Notes: generated by a model from the sequence alone, not told the origin. A stretch of DNA of 64,000 nt from Siphonodentalium dalli (GCA_032622095.1 CP136062.1:15219710-15283709), one strand, 5' to 3'; positions 12,181-24,560 are shown, numbered from the stretch's first letter. Translations and numbers: made by a program.

Positions 12181-13895
12181 GGATCCGGGCCCACTCGCCC
12201 CAGGGCCAGCTCGCCCCAGGCCGTTTTTGGGGCGAGCTGGCCCACCTTTCAGGGGCGAGCTGGCCCGGGTATTACATTTGTATTAAAGTTGTAAATAAGT
12301 TAATATATATTAATATATTAATTTCTTAAGTTCAGATTATGATATATTTCAGAGTTATATCCATCAATTTTGACATTTATTTAGATTACTTTAGGCACGT
12401 TTGTTAGCAAAGATAATAGCCATGCAGTTTATCACACTAGTTGGTTTGAACGACGAACCGGCGAATTCATAAATAACAATAATGAACTGTTTTCACATTC
12501 TGGATGTTAAAGTTTCTCTTATTGTCTGAGTTCATCTCACTATCTCTGGAGTTTGGGAAACCCTTAGAAGCCGTTATTATATCCCCATTCATATCCTATC
12601 AAAACAATAGAAGCAGGTTGTTTACACAGTAACCAATCGACTAATCACACCTCACACTTCAGAGGATGAGATGGCTTCAGTGTGATAGATAATCACTTTC
12701 ATATGCCGACCACATACCGTATATAAGCAGTGCAATATTTATCTGACATCATAACCACAAATATGTTCCGTTGTATCTGCGACTATATACAACGGCAGTG
12801 GCTCGACTCAAGCACATTTTCGATCGAGGAATGGAGCATATTCCGACATGATGTTCGGACAAATAATTATCTCGAATGTGTGTATATTTAATTCAACATT
12901 CCAAATTCAATGATACACATCTTCACTGGGGGGAAACTGTTTCACAAGAATCGATTCTATCGCCTTTCGGGTTCCGTCTCTATCGAATTAAGTCCCGTCT
13001 CTTTCGTGACTTGAAACAAATGTTTTCAAAGGTTTGACCTCCATTTATACACTAAATGTTAAAACAGAACGTATTTTACAAAAATTAGGGCTAGATTGTG
13101 TCTTTGTGCGTAATTATTGGTGATAATAATGCGAAGTGGGCAATTTTTTGCACACTTAGAAGAGTAATGTGTTTGTGTGCATTTCCTTTGTAAATTAAGC
13201 AGCATTTTGATGCTCCGTTTATCGGCCTTTTTACCTTTTAATTAGACTGAAATATGTCTTCTTGTATGACCGAACACCAGGACACGATTACAGCACAGCT
13301 CTCGATGGCTCCTCATAGTAAAATACCCTCAAATTAATTCATCAAAATAAGCAACGCAATGTTCCGATTCTAATGTGATTTTTATGTTCACGATCGGTTC
13401 TTTCGCCCCCCGTTTAATGTAATATTATATTCGACCAGATAGTTCATTTGTGTTTCTAGTTGCCATATTACCATATATGGTTCAAACTATAGTCACAGCA
13501 ACACCAATATGAGTTTTTTAGTAGTCCCAAAGCATCATAGGTTGGATATTTAGTCTATAAACAACGGTCAAAACTTTGAAAATATGTTTTAGAAATCGCG
13601 AAAGAGTCGGAACTTAATTCGATAGAGACGGAACCGGAAGGGCGATAGAATCGATTCTGGTGAAACAGTTTCCCCCCAGTGATCTTGGGTATCAGTTGAC
13701 CGATTTGGGTATCACTTTGTATGGTATCACTTGACTCGGGTATCACTTGACTGTAAGCCAGAGAAAGCAAGCAAAACGACAACTTAAATAAGACATTATC
13801 CCTTGGGGCGAGCTGGCCCGGGGCGAGCTGGCTCGGGGCGAGCTGGCCCAGGTCGACCGGGGCGAGCTGGCCCTGGGGCGAGTGGGCCCGTTTCC
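12181..13895. mobile_element. DNA transposon with GC-rich termini and 8-bp target duplication
   Basis: Flanked by CTTTAGCT on both sides (12173-12180 and 13896-13903). The termini are GGATCCGGGCCCACTCGC and, inverted, GGAAACGGGCCCACTCGC, followed inside by several copies of GGGGCGAGCTGGCCC (three on the left, five on the right). No transposase is visible; the interior contains a second element at 12924-13681. An 8-bp duplication fits the hAT or P superfamilies (inference). The GC-rich ends stand out against the AT-rich surroundings. Confidence 0.85.
12924..13681. mobile_element. Nested element with ~100-bp inverted repeats and 5-bp duplication
   Basis: Inverted arms 12924-13030 and 13565-13681 begin CACTGGGGGGAAACTGTTTC and share ATCGATTCTATCGCC and CTCTATCGAATTAAGT. 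ATCTT is duplicated at both edges (12919-12923, 13682-13686). The frame at 13555-13782 on the minus strand only follows the right arm. Confidence 0.8.
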
Positions 13896-14188
13896 CTTTA
13901 GCTATTGGGGTCGTTATCGTAATGTTTTATACATATATGCACACCGTATGCATTTCTGTATACATAAATACACACCAGTCTCGCGTATTGTCACGTGACA
14001 GGGTCATTGTCGTAGTGTTTTCTACATAAATGCACACACATGTTGATATTTTTTGTAAGTTCGTTTTCTTCCGTTCATCGATCGAACAACCATGCAGTTC
14101 TTTTGGTCCCTGTTTAATAGCGGTACTATAATATCAATATGCGACAGATGATCAATTTTATTGCAGTTTCGTCATTGTGATAAAAGAA

Positions 14189-15760
14189 TAGGGCTGGGCG
14201 ATATTGGCCCCAAAAAATATCGCGATATTATGGTGAAAACACCGCGATACACGATATTATCGCGATATTATTTTGGTATATAACAGTTGGTAAGTACATT
14301 GAATGTATAATATATGCAATATTTCATGAATAAAGTTTGCACAATACATCCCTATGTTTTATTTACGTTTTGTGGGCTATGCGTCTATGTGAGGTCGAGT
14401 AAATGTGTATTGAACAATTATCAGTAACATCACAGTATACATATGTATATAATGACCACTCGTCTGCAACAATTGACAGTTTGCCGACAGAGAAAACAAT
14501 AACTTTGAAACAAAGGGATGTAATCATATAACAAGGCCCACGTGCGTTTTTGCATAAATTTTTAGAGTTATATCACAACGGAAGTCGGTGGCCGAGAGTT
14601 AGCGTACTGGTCTCTCGTGCTATCGGACCGGGGATCGCAACCTGGTCAGGGTATTCTGACAAAAATCAGAACTCGGTCAGATACCAAGTTTGTCAGGCTG
14701 AAAAGTCTCATTCGAGATAACTGAATAAAGATCCGAATGCAAAAATGCCGACTTCCCCCCATTACAACACTTGTCCAGGTATGTTGTCGTGGGTGCAGTA
14801 CGCTGTCCGATCGGGTGCGGACATTAATGGCTGACCCGTGTACACGCCTCGGTGTGTGCACGTTAAAGAACGCTACTGGAGTCACCACAGGGTTATAAAG
14901 TTACTCGGCCATGGTAGCACCTGGACCTCCACATAATCCTCTGCACATTGAGGGCGATGGAGTATCAAGTAGATAGATAGATAGACCATAGCGCTCAACA
15001 CCACACATTAACACCGCATTCGGTTTCAAATTTCCATTTTATTTATTCGTGAGACTATTTATTAGTGGTAGTTGGTAGCACCATTTGACTTCAATGTACA
15101 TATATGGCAGCCCTGGGAATTAGCGTTGACAATGGGCAGTGCCGAGGCAAAAGCCGACGTGAAATGAATTTGCGTTGGCATTTTTTTAGCCGAGGAAAAT
15201 AAATGTTCAATTAGTTTTGTGAATTTGACGTTTGTTCAAACATGTTCAATTAGTTTTATGAATTTGACGTTTGTTGAAGCGATAGCATCATTGCAATGCC
15301 ATGATCCGTACAGCACATGTCCACAAAATCATTTTACTCGCAATTTGCACACATTGACACGATCAGCTGGTGTGGTCAATATAAAATCGGACATCGTAAT
15401 CCGTCTCCAAGCAACCGGTTACGGTTGATAGAGCAAGCTGCACACCAACTTGAAAGGAGGTCATTGTGCCAGTCGCATGCACGCGACATACCAATCTCAC
15501 AATGTAGCCAACTGATGCTAGCGCTTTGATGTTTCCGACGAAGCATATCCAAATTGACATGCACTTTTTTCGACTGCGTATTTCTGGGAATACTTACTCT
15601 AACTTCCCTGTTTGTTGGGACCATATGATGGGTTTCAACCTACATGGAGAATATTACAACTTGGGACGGTATTATGATATTTTTATTTCAGACGATATTA
15701 TTGACAATATCAAAATTAAAACCGGCTATACCCGATATATCGTCATATCGCCCAGCACTA
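14189..15760. mobile_element. hAT-type transposon, non-autonomous, 1.57 kb
   Basis: Exact 8-bp duplication TAAAAGAA at 14181-14188 and 15761-15768. Termini TAGGGCTGGGCGATAT and TAGTGCTGGGCGATAT (inverted) are classic hAT ends, followed by sub-terminal CGATATTATCGCGATAT-type runs. No transposase frame. A tRNA-type SINE is inserted at 14581-14984. Confidence 0.9.
14581..14984 (+). mobile_element. tRNA-derived SINE with AGAT tail
   Basis: The head looks like a tRNA with an A-box-like TGGCCGAGAGTT (about 14589) and a B-box-like GGGATCGCAACC (14631). The body contains a conserved-looking GTGCACGTTAAAGAA-CTACTGG stretch (14856-14878), which I associate from memory with ancient metazoan SINE central domains. 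It ends in four AGAT units (14970-14984). It lies inside the hAT element. Confidence 0.75.
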
Positions 15761-15916
15761 TAAAAGAATGCCTTTATCAGAACTACGGAAGAAAATAGTC
15801 TGAATTGACGCAGACGGCAATTATTTACGGCAACATTTCAATCTCGTGCTGACTGAGACTGGTGTGCATTTATGTATAAAACAAAAACATTACGACAACG
15901 ACCCCATTAGCTGCAC

Positions 15917-15938
15917 TTCTTTCTCTCTCTCTCTCTCC
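15917..15938. repeat. CT microsatellite
   Basis: Short run of TTCTTTCTCTCTCT immediately right of the outer TIR element. Confidence 0.9.
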
Positions 15939-16217
15939 TTCTATTACAATTATTTCAGCGAATGGATCGATCGAGGCTGCTGGCTGAGATCATTTCATTC
16001 GCTGAAAGTGGAATAATAACAGTTTGAAGCTATTATCCGATTTAAAACATGGCTTAGTTCATATGGTACTGACACCTCTGATCACTATGGATTAACCCGA
16101 AAGTCAAGACACCTGAGTTGTACATACCATGTGGTCATCCCTATCCAACCCTCATTGGCTGTTTGTTTGCACGAATGGCGTGACATCTTAATCCATTGTC
16201 ATCTCAATGGACTGCAG

Positions 16218-16392
16218 TACTCTCAGGTGCCTAATAATAGTGCCGGCACACTTATTAATTTTGGAGAAAAACGATCACTATTATTTGGCATTGAGACATT
16301 TAGTGAAATTGCCATCACTATTATTATTTTCAGCATAAGTCACCATCCATCACTATTATTAGGCCATCATGATTATTAGGCACCTGAGAGTA
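16218..16392. mobile_element. Short fold-back element (family 2), intact copy
   Basis: 175 bp with termini TACTCTCAGGTGCCTAATAA and its inverse at the right end. The interior has ATCACTATTATT-type motifs in both orientations. A longer, interrupted copy is at 17824-18463. Confidence 0.8.
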
Positions 16393-17068
16393 CCCTGGCC
16401 CGTCCTGGGCATTGTATTTCCACCTGTTGACTGAACTCTACATACCGAAAGTGAAATTTAATAAATATCCTTATTATCCTCAGAGGTTTGCCTTTACATT
16501 TCGGCAATTGTATTAATTTATTTATGAGACATATTTCTGATTAATATATTTAATGACTGATTGGTGCCGTATGCCTATATTTGCTGATCTTGTAGATTGA
16601 GATCATTATAATGAAGATCGAAACACTCTATTAATTACATGTAAATTACTATGTTAGTTTAGGTTTTGTCGTGAGGGTGTTCAACATGCCACCCGGCAAC
16701 GGAATTACATTTGAAAAGACCTAACTGTGGAAACAAATCCCAAGAACATGCCTGAAATTTGAAGTTCCCTCCGTGTGACGAGGCTCTATATATTGTATAT
16801 CCATTCTTTCATGTGTATAGCTATCAATCAGCGCAATATAATAATTGAAAATTCTTGGGTAGATACTAGGGTTTACTTCTTTATTCATACCAGTACATGC
16901 AAGTCATATAAGGTCTAAAATAAAAAAAAGCAACATTTCCGTTAACCCACCCGCAAACTCCAGGACCCCTGTACACGCATATAAGTACATGTATGTATAT
17001 AATTATATAATAATGTTTGCGATGCATTTTATTGGGAACTACAACTCCCCGTACATGCATACAAGGAC
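16393..17068. other. Unannotated stretch, no gene seen
   Basis: AT-rich sequence. Only ACATGTAC/GTACATG-type short alternating motifs near 16890-17070 are notable. Confidence 0.4.
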
Positions 17069-17076
17069 ATGTACGT

Positions 17077-17804
17077 TAGGGCCCGACGAATCGGCAATAT
17101 CAACATCGAATCGAATCTCGAATCGAATCATGGGCCTATCCATCGGATCAATTGAGTTGTCATGAAAGCTAAATGGTCAACCATATTCCATATCCCGGAT
17201 AACATATGCTGTATAAAGATGTTGACCGGATTTGGACATGACATGTTGGAGCCCAAAATGTTTATTTAATTTATTTATATCGTGTTAAGTTTTAAATTTA
17301 AAAAATACATTATTTGATTGAGTTGAGTAACGCAATATAGGCTTTTCTGGTAAGAATGTCAAATACTGACATACAAATATGTCCCACAAGAAATTCACTC
17401 GCTTCCGCAGCTGGGGCCGGGCAAAATCGCGACATTGCTGGTTTTATGTGGTGGAGGAAACCCATGTGCGATGATGTGCACTACGATTATGGTACAACCG
17501 TGATGAACACGCGAACCATCACAGACCTACCAGCAGGTTGCATGAGTAACCCACCGACCTGACACGAATAACGAGCGCTGGGACTGGTAGGCCAATATAT
17601 ATATGAGCAGTGGGTTATTGGAGAACTCAACTATACACATTGAACCACGGAGGTGCCAGATTGTATATATAATGCAGTCTATTCCAGGTGATAAAGGACT
17701 TGTATACAAAGATTCGAAATATTCCGAATCACACGACCGCTTTCAAATCGAATCGGAACTTAAAATCGAAATCGAATCGAATCTCGAAGCTTCGTCGGGC
17801 CCTA
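17077..17804. mobile_element. hAT-type MITE, 728 bp
   Basis: 8-bp duplication ATGTACGT (17069-17076 and 17805-17812). Termini TAGGGCCCGACGAA and its inverse, followed by ATCGAATCGAAT-type tracts on both sides. Frames at 17356-17562 and 17603-17818 are not supported as genes. Confidence 0.85.
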
Positions 17805-17823
17805 ATGTACGTGTATAAATCTA

Positions 17824-18463
17824 TACTCTCAGGTGCCTAATAATCATGCTGGCCTAATAGTGATGGATGGTGATTTAGTGCCTAATAATCATGCTGGCCT
17901 AATAGTGATGGATGGTGATTTATGCTGAAAATAATAATAGTGATGGAAATTTCACTAAATGTCTCAACATCAAATAATAGTGATCGTTGGGATCATTTCT
18001 CCAAAATTAATAAGCGTGCCGGCACTATTATTCCACACCCACTGACGTGAGTCACATGTATTCAACGGAATCCCAGCCATTGAATACATATTAGTGTATA
18101 CCTCTAGTGGAATACAAGCCGAACTATTCTTGTTGACGTTGTCGCCAAGAAAGATGACGTACATTACGTCGATCATCCGCTTCCGGTGATCCCCCCATAA
18201 TTACTGGTTATTTGTCAGACTTAAATCACAATAAAGGTAGCTATAGTAACAATGAAGGTGACATTCATGGATTGAACTTATCTGATTAAATGGTGTAGAA
18301 TAAATACAGAACACAACTTGCATCATAATCTCGAATCTTTTATGAACTCGTTGCGGACAGCGCAAAGTTATATTTCGCGAGAGCCATCCGCAACTCATTC
18401 GATAAAAGAGTCTCGATTAAGATGCGCGTTGTGTTCTGTCTATTTATTAGGCACCTGAGAGTA
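17824..18463. mobile_element. Fold-back element (family 2), interrupted copy
   Basis: The left terminus TACTCTCAGGTGCCTAATAA (17824) and the inverted right terminus ending GAGAGTA (18463) match 16218-16392. A unit of about 56 bp near the left end is duplicated in tandem (17834-17925). Its right part is split by the insertion at 18030-18440. Confidence 0.8.
18030..18440. mobile_element. Insertion family 3, copy 1 (nested)
   Basis: About 410 bp starting TTCCACACCCACTGACGTGA and ending GCGCGTTGTGTTCTGTC. A second copy lies at 49331-49759. The two share TTGAATACATA, TTCTTGTTGACG, TCGATAAAAGAGTCTCGATT and other blocks, with the copies differing by substitutions and short indels. Confidence 0.75.
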
Positions 18464-18519
18464 ATTATAAATATGAAATCATGTTACTTTGAATCATTTA
18501 CCAAATGTTCATTATGTTG

Positions 18520-18960
18520 GGTTGCCCTGTTTTAGTGTTTTTGTAGCTCAACTTGAGCTATTGCCATTGGTTGCAGTCCATCTGTGCCTGGGTGCGTCCG
18601 TCAACAATTTCTGTTAGCACATCTCTCATCCGATCGTCACCAAACTTCATATGGATCTTCGGGGTGACTTCTAGATGGGATCCATAATTTTTTTCTGAAA
18701 TTCATTAAAAAACATGATATCCGCTCTAGAGTTATTTATATTTGTTTATAAGAAAATGTTGGTTTTTTTTCTGTCTGAGCAGATATCTGAACCATACTTT
18801 GTTGGTTCGAATTGCCACAGTGGGGGTATGCCATCACCACCAATGCAACCTCTTGTTACCTTGCTCTTGAAGCCAGTGCATTCTCTTATATATGCGATTC
18901 TCCCATAGGCAGCCCCACATATATATCAGAGAATGCATTGGCACAAGATATTTAATGCTG
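18520..18960. repeat. Dispersed molluscan-type repeat plus hairpin unit
   Basis: Contains GTAGCTCAACTTGAGCTATTG and CTCATCCGATCGTCACCAAA followed by GATCTTCGGGGTGAC. Relatives lie at 21900-22020, 22430-22640 and 22735-22810. At 18863-18945 is an imperfect copy of the TGCATTCTCTTATATATGCG hairpin family (see 62958). Confidence 0.65.
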
Positions 18961-19049
18961 CACCAGCACGGCTCCCATCATGAAAGGGAGTCAAGAATCG
19001 TGGTTATTTAAAATAGTGGTTATTTTAAGAATTGTGGTTATTTTTTCAG

Positions 19050-19228
19050 TCCTCCATTAGTGCTGCCCTCTTTCCTTCATCTTCTACGCCCAAAGCTGGC
19101 ACTGCAGGGGAACCAGGGAGCCAGTCATTGCCAATCCAGGCACTTCAGCAGAAGACAGATGAAGATGACCCATTTAGCGATGATCCGGAGAGCAGTCTGT
19201 TTGACTACCAGCATATGGAGGAAGCTGG
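19050..19228 (+). CDS. Exon A of a putative tyrosine-motif signalling protein
   Basis: Internal exon of 179 bp. It follows a strong acceptor (TTTTTTCAG ending at 19049) and ends before GTCTGT, a weak donor, leaving two bases of a Gly codon. It encodes 59 full codons: a Ser/Ala/Pro/Gly-rich first half, then an acidic stretch (TDEDDPFSDDPE, residues 36-47) and FDYQHMEE (51-58). YQHM fits the YxxM consensus for PI3-kinase p85 SH2 binding, and DDPF resembles an AP2-ear-binding DPF motif (both known consensus motifs; function here is inference). The split codon joins exactly to exon B. An alternative in-frame donor at 19233 would break phase with B. No signal peptide or membrane segment lies in this exon, so the N-terminal part must be upstream. 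The protein family is not recognised. Confidence 0.6.
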
Positions 19229-19389
19229 GTCTGTATTCCTATATATTACACACCTGTTGGCTGTTACTAAAGATGAAGGGGTCACTCTCACCAAAAACAA
19301 ATTGTTTGAGTTGTTGGTGGGGGTTGTCTGTCTGTCCATCCATCGTTGGACACAATTTTGTCTGAGCTTTTATTCCTACATTTTTTGGT

Positions 19390-21650
19390 AAATTATACCC
19401 CCCCCGCAACGAAGTTAGGGGGGTATACTGGAGTCAGCTCGTCCGTCCGTCGTCCGTCCGTGGACACAAATTTGTCCGGAGGTTTTCTCAGTCGTTTTTC
19501 TATCAATTTCCGTGAAACTTGGCACAGGCATCAACCACCATGGGAACCTGCGATTATGACGTCTGTCTGACTTTTTAGGTGGAGTTATTCCCCCTTTTTC
19601 GACTTTCGAATTTTTTTGCAACATGTATAATGTTGTCCGAGCTTTTATTCCTACATTTTTAGGTCAATGTTTTTTAATCTTGGCACTGATATTTAGTACC
19701 ATGAGAACCTGTGCACCTGCGATTATGATGTCTGTCCGACTTTTTTTTTTTGGAGTTATTCCCCTTTTTCGACTTAGAACATTTTTGCAAAATGCATAAT
19801 TTTGTCCGAGCTTTTATTCCTACATTTTTCGGTCAATAGGTTTAAGATTATGGTTAGGTTTGTGCACCTGCAATGGGAACTGTTATTTTATTATTTTAAC
19901 TAAATGTTTACTAACATGTGAAACATCTTAGTATTTTAAAAACACGGGGGGTATCCTTAGTCCCATTGGGACAGTCACCTCTCTAGTTTTTTTTATACGC
20001 CCGTTTGAAAAAACGGCCATATTATAGTATTGGTCCGTCCGGGCGTCCGTCCGTCCGGACGTCCGTCCGTCCGGGCATCCGTCCGTTAACCTGGTTTCCG
20101 GATGATAACTTTAGTTAGAGTGAACTAAATTCAATAAAATTTGTTATGTAGGTTTATTAGCCGAAAAGTAAGTTCAAGTTCGAATTTGGGTTCCGCCCGC
20201 CAATTTTCACCGGAGTTATGCCCCTTATTTGACGTTTTTTGACTTAGAAAATCCTTGAAATTTGTTGTCCGGATGATAACTTTAGTATAGTTTATCGGAA
20301 TGAAATCCAAATTTGGTATATTACTTTCTCCCACCAAAACACAGGTCAAGTTCGAACTTGTGTTCTGTCCGACCATTTTTGGCAGAGTTATGCCCCTTTT
20401 TCGACTCAGAAAATTCAGTTTTTCTTATGTTTTTCGGTTTCCGGATGATAACTCGATTTTGGAATGTTTATACGCAAAACCCGTTTTTTTGTGGATTACA
20501 TATATCGAAATACAGCTCAAGTCCGAATTTCGTTTTAATCCGATAATTTTTGCGAGAGTTATGGCCCCTTTTTTTACGTAATTTGACTTAGAAAATCCCT
20601 GAAATTTGTTGTCCGGATGATAACTTTAGTTAGAGTGAACCGATTTCAATCAAATTTGGTATGTGGGTTTATTAGGAGAAAAGACAGCTCAAGTTCTAAT
20701 TTGGGTTCCGTCCGCCAATTTTCACCGGAGTTATGCCCCTTATTTGATGTAATTTCACTTAGAAAATCCCTGAAATTTGTTGTCCGGATGATAACTTTAC
20801 TAGAGCTTATCGAATTCAATGATAATTTGGTATATTACTTTCTCCCACCAAAACACAGGTCAAGTTCAAATTTGAGTTCCGTCCGCCAATTTTTACCAGA
20901 GTTATGCCCCTTTTTACTAGTTTCGCCGACCCAAGAGAGGGCGTATTTTGCACGCCCAGCGTAGCTCTTGTTTAAACTTGGCACAGATATTTACCATGGG
21001 AACCTGTGCACCTGCGATTATGAGGTTCGTCCGACTTTCTTTTTTTTCTTTTTTTTTAGTTATCCCCCTTTTTCTCAAGAAGTATAATTTTGTCCGAGCT
21101 TTTATTCCTACATTTTTTGGTCAATGTTTTTTAAACTTGGCACATTTATTTAGTACCGGAACCTGTGCCCCTGTGATTATGAGGTCAGTTAGATTTGTTT
21201 TGTGGAGTTATTCCCCTTTTTCGACTCTAAATGCATAATTGTGTCTGCGTTTTGTCTGGACATTTCTCATAATGTTCTTGTTCTTGTGCATGGATCAATC
21301 AGAATGGGAACCTGTGATTTGGAGTTCTGTCTAAACATTTTTGACTGAGTTATGACCATTTTTCGACTTAGAATTATCCAGATTTGAGGTAATTTTTGTC
21401 CGGATGTTCTCTCATAATTTCCTTTTTCAATTTGAATCAAATTTGCTACAGGGGTCAATCATCATATGAACCTGTGCACCTGCAATATGGAGTTCTGTCG
21501 GAATCACATTAGCCGAGTTATTTAACTTGTTTTTACTTTGAATATAAGCTTGCACAGGTGAGTAGCTGCAGGTAAGTACTACATTTCTAGTGACACTATT
21601 GACCAATTCCAATATATGGTAATGGCTACTTCATTGGAATAACATGTTGA
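19390..21650. repeat. Cluster of dispersed CCGTCCGTC-type repeats
   Basis: At least two families. One starts CCCCCGCAACGAAGTTAGGG with GGGGTATACTGGAGTCAG and a CGTCCGTC run (19400-19465), and ends near 19980 with GGGGGTATCCTTAGTCCC. The other starts TATACGCCCGTTTGAAAAAA (19993) and carries repeated blocks GTTGTCCGGATGATAACTTTAG, TTCCGTCCGCCAATTTTCAC and GAGTTATGCCCCTTTTT about every 180-200 bp to 20965. Both look like families I remember from bivalve and gastropod genomes. Open frames here repeat the same theme and are not genes. Confidence 0.75.
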
Positions 21651-21879
21651 ATATGGGAGTATACCTTAGTCCTACCTGGGACAGGCCCATCTGTAGATGC
21701 CTCTGCCATGATAACTGTCAGAGAATAATTGTTTACGTTCCAATGAAAATTAAAGTGAACTGAAAATAAACAGCTGATGGGTGCAAGACTTTCAGGAACA
21801 TAGTTGATGTGCATCAATGCCGATAGCAAATCATGTGTACCATTCAAGACATTTTATTTTTATCTTGGATCATACTCTT

Positions 21880-22810
21880 TGCATGACTAAATCCTTCAAC
21901 CAACAGGCCACCATCCCTCATCCGATTGTCAACAAACTTTGTATGGATCTTTGGGATGACCTTTAAATGGGAGCCATCGATTATTTCCGGGAATTTGTTT
22001 AAAAACATATTATGGATTTGTTCGGGTGCATGAAACTGATCAGTTAGTATTCAGGCACTATGCCAACTAGAGGAATGTGGTATTCTATTAACATTGCCGA
22101 AAATCTCAAGCAAATCGACCATACCACTCCATAGAAAACATCATCTGAAATACGCCCAATTGTAAATATTTACTTCTCGATTCGGGAAGCAACTATCGGC
22201 GATAAACAAACGAAAACAATATCGTCATCGAGAGTCACTGCATTTAATATATATGAGAATGACGGTGTGTGTTGTCAATTTGGATATAATATTTGTAAAA
22301 ATAACAAAGTGAGCAAGATTATTCTCCATTTCAATTTAATCACCCTACCGTAGTGTTTCACATCACTTTAAAAACATGGCCACCAGAAGTTATCTTGAAT
22401 TTTACTCATATGCATGACAAATTCCATCGGCACACCCTACAGCCCACATCCCTCATCCGATCATGACCAAACTATATATAGATCTTCGGGGTGACCTCTA
22501 GATGGGAGCCACTGATTCCATATTTGATAAAAAAAAACTGGCCTCCATGGGGGTTCGGGATTTCGCATTTGAATCCACATTTTGCAGCCCACATTTATTG
22601 GAAAATGTTTTTAAAATTTACAGGCATGTTTAGGATCAGTTTTAGATGGGAGATATCAAATATGAACTATTTTAGATGAAAAACATGGCTGCCGGCAGCC
22701 ATCTTGGATTTTATTCTTTGCATCACAAAATAGTTCAGCACACCCTACAGCCAACTTTTTTAATCCGATTTATCCCAAACTTCACATGGCTCTTCAGGTT
22801 GACCTCTGGT
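21880..22810. repeat. Further dispersed repeat copies in the A-B intron
   Basis: Three relatives of the 18520 family (CTCATCCGAT, CCAAACTT, GATCTTYGGGRTGACCT, GATGGGAGCCA). Between them, 22045-22290 is an inverted relative of 53300-53556 (GAGGAATGTGGTATTCTA, CATAGAAAACATCATCTGAA, TAAATATTTAC, CGAGAGTCACTGCATT). Confidence 0.65.
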
Positions 22811-23252
22811 ACATTCTCTGGTATATTTTCAATATAAATATGTATGTAGTGAGTATATTATCAATGGGGGTTGCCGTTCCCGGTAAGAAACATTTTATTC
22901 TTGAACATTTTACAATTGTAGATGATGATAATATAATATGGAATAAAATAAAATTAATATAGATGAAGCTCTTTATAGTCATTATTATTTTTAAACAAAC
23001 TAATTTGATGATGAAACGAAACACATAAACAACTGTATTTGTGCTGGTGATAGAAACACGGTCTGGTTTTTTTTTTTTTTTCGTGATTTCGGGTTTATGC
23101 TTATTCGGTTAATTGCATAAGAAAAGCCATGCACTGACATTATGCAATAAAGTGAAATTGACTGTATTGCGCAAACATTTAAACTTTCCACATTCTTTAT
23201 TGCTCCATTAACTGTAATGTTATGACATTCCCTCTCCAAGTTGAGCTACAGT

Positions 23253-23700
23253 GTCATTGACACTTTCATTTATTTATTTTATTCATCAGATATTCCACGG
23301 TATTTATTTTTTTCATCAATTAATCCACAGTATACATTTTATTCATCAAATACGTTTTATTTATTTATTCATCAGATATTTTTTATTTATTATATTCATC
23401 AGATATTCCACATTTGAATTTGTTTTTTATTTATTTTGTTCATCAAATACGTTTTATTTATTTTATTCATCAGATATTCCACAGCTGAATTTGTTTTTTA
23501 TTTATTTTGTTCATCAAATACGTTTTATTTATTTATTCATCAGATATTTTTTATTTATTATATTCATCAGATATTCCACATTTGAATTTGTTTTTTATTT
23601 ATTTTGTTCATCAAATACGTTTTATTTATTTTATTCATCAGATATTCCACAGCTGAATTTGTTTTTCATTTATTTTATTCATCAGATATTTTTATGTTTA
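23253..23700. repeat. Tandem repeat made of copies of the exon B acceptor region
   Basis: AT-rich array with a period of about 170 bp, containing eight copies of TTCATCAGATATT. Four of them extend to ATTCCACA-(GC/TT)TGAATTTG at about 23401, 23471, 23569 and 23640. The same string forms the real acceptor and first 20 bases of exon B at 25691-25724. The 153-codon frame across it is a repeat artefact. Confidence 0.8.
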
Positions 23701-23755
23701 CCCATACCATAGTATGGTAAACATAGTGTCGTTGCCCGGATTGACCACTCGTCGT

Positions 23756-23761
23756 TCGTCC

Positions 23762-23811
<50 letters not shown>

Positions 23812-23828
23812 CTGTCTGTCTGTCCGTA
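23756..23828. repeat. TCTG microsatellite
   Basis: About 17 TCTG units with occasional TCCG, the head of another CCGTCCGTC-type dispersed repeat. Confidence 0.95.
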
Positions 23829-24560
23829 GACACTTTACGAGTAATGCGATAACTCAAACATTTTCTATCCAATCGAAACCAAATTTTGTATATGGGTTTC
23901 TCAGCCCAAAATACAGATCGAGTTCGAATTTGGGTTTGATCCGAGATTTTGTTACAGAGTTATGGCCCTTTTTCAACTTAGAATTCACGCATTCTGCCAT
24001 AACTCAAACATTTTTTATCTGATTGGAACCAGATCGAGTTCGAATATGGGTTTGATCCGATTTATTTTAAAGGAGTTATGACCCTTTTTTCGAAAATAAA
24101 ATAAATTAAAAAAAAATCCGATGCTCTAACCGAAATATTTTTTTGTCCGATTGTGTTCATATTTGATATGTAGGTTTATGATGACACACCCCTCACCTGT
24201 ATAGTTTTTGGTATTGATTGGTTGATCAGTTTAGAAAATAATTAACCCTTTACACACATGCTATCCAATGCAATAAGTTGAACATATTTCTTCTGATCTG
24301 CCTCATATTTCTTACCTAGGTTTTTCTTAGCACGTTCTGCATCTGTATGGTTTTTGGTATTGTTTAATTAACCCTTTTCACTCTTATGTTTACTTAGAAT
24401 TCACCCAAGCTGCTATGACTCAAAACATTTTTTATCTGATCAACACAAAATTTGGTATATGAATTTATCACCCCTAAATACAGATCGAGTTCGAATATGG
24501 GTTTGATCCGATATATTTTAACAGAGTTATGACCCTTTATAATTCAAGTAATTACTGCTG
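23829..24560. repeat. Dispersed repeat body with ~150-bp internal periodicity
   Basis: Blocks ATAACTCAAACATTTT, CAGATCGAGTTCGAAT and GAGTTATG-CCCTTT recur at 23850, 23990 and 24415. It belongs to the same general class as 19993-20965. Confidence 0.65.

Larger units (their letters stand above)
13898..15913. mobile_element. Outer TIR element containing a hAT insertion
   Basis: The left end TAGCTATTGGGGTCGTTATC pairs with the right end, whose reverse complement is CAGCTAATGGGGTCGTTGTC. The arms continue through TAATGTTTTATACATA and ATGCACACC. A second internal copy of the left arm lies at about 14005-14040. The element was later hit at its left edge by 12181-13895 and internally by 14189-15760. 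Confidence 0.65.

Noticed and set aside
19060-19365. 101-codon frame overlapping exon A in another frame
   Set aside because: Shadow of exon A; it does not fit the splice phases of exon B.
23251-23712. 153-codon Phe/Ile/Tyr-rich frame suggestive of a membrane protein
   Set aside because: It is an AT-rich tandem repeat with ~170-bp period; hydrophobicity follows from T-rich codons.
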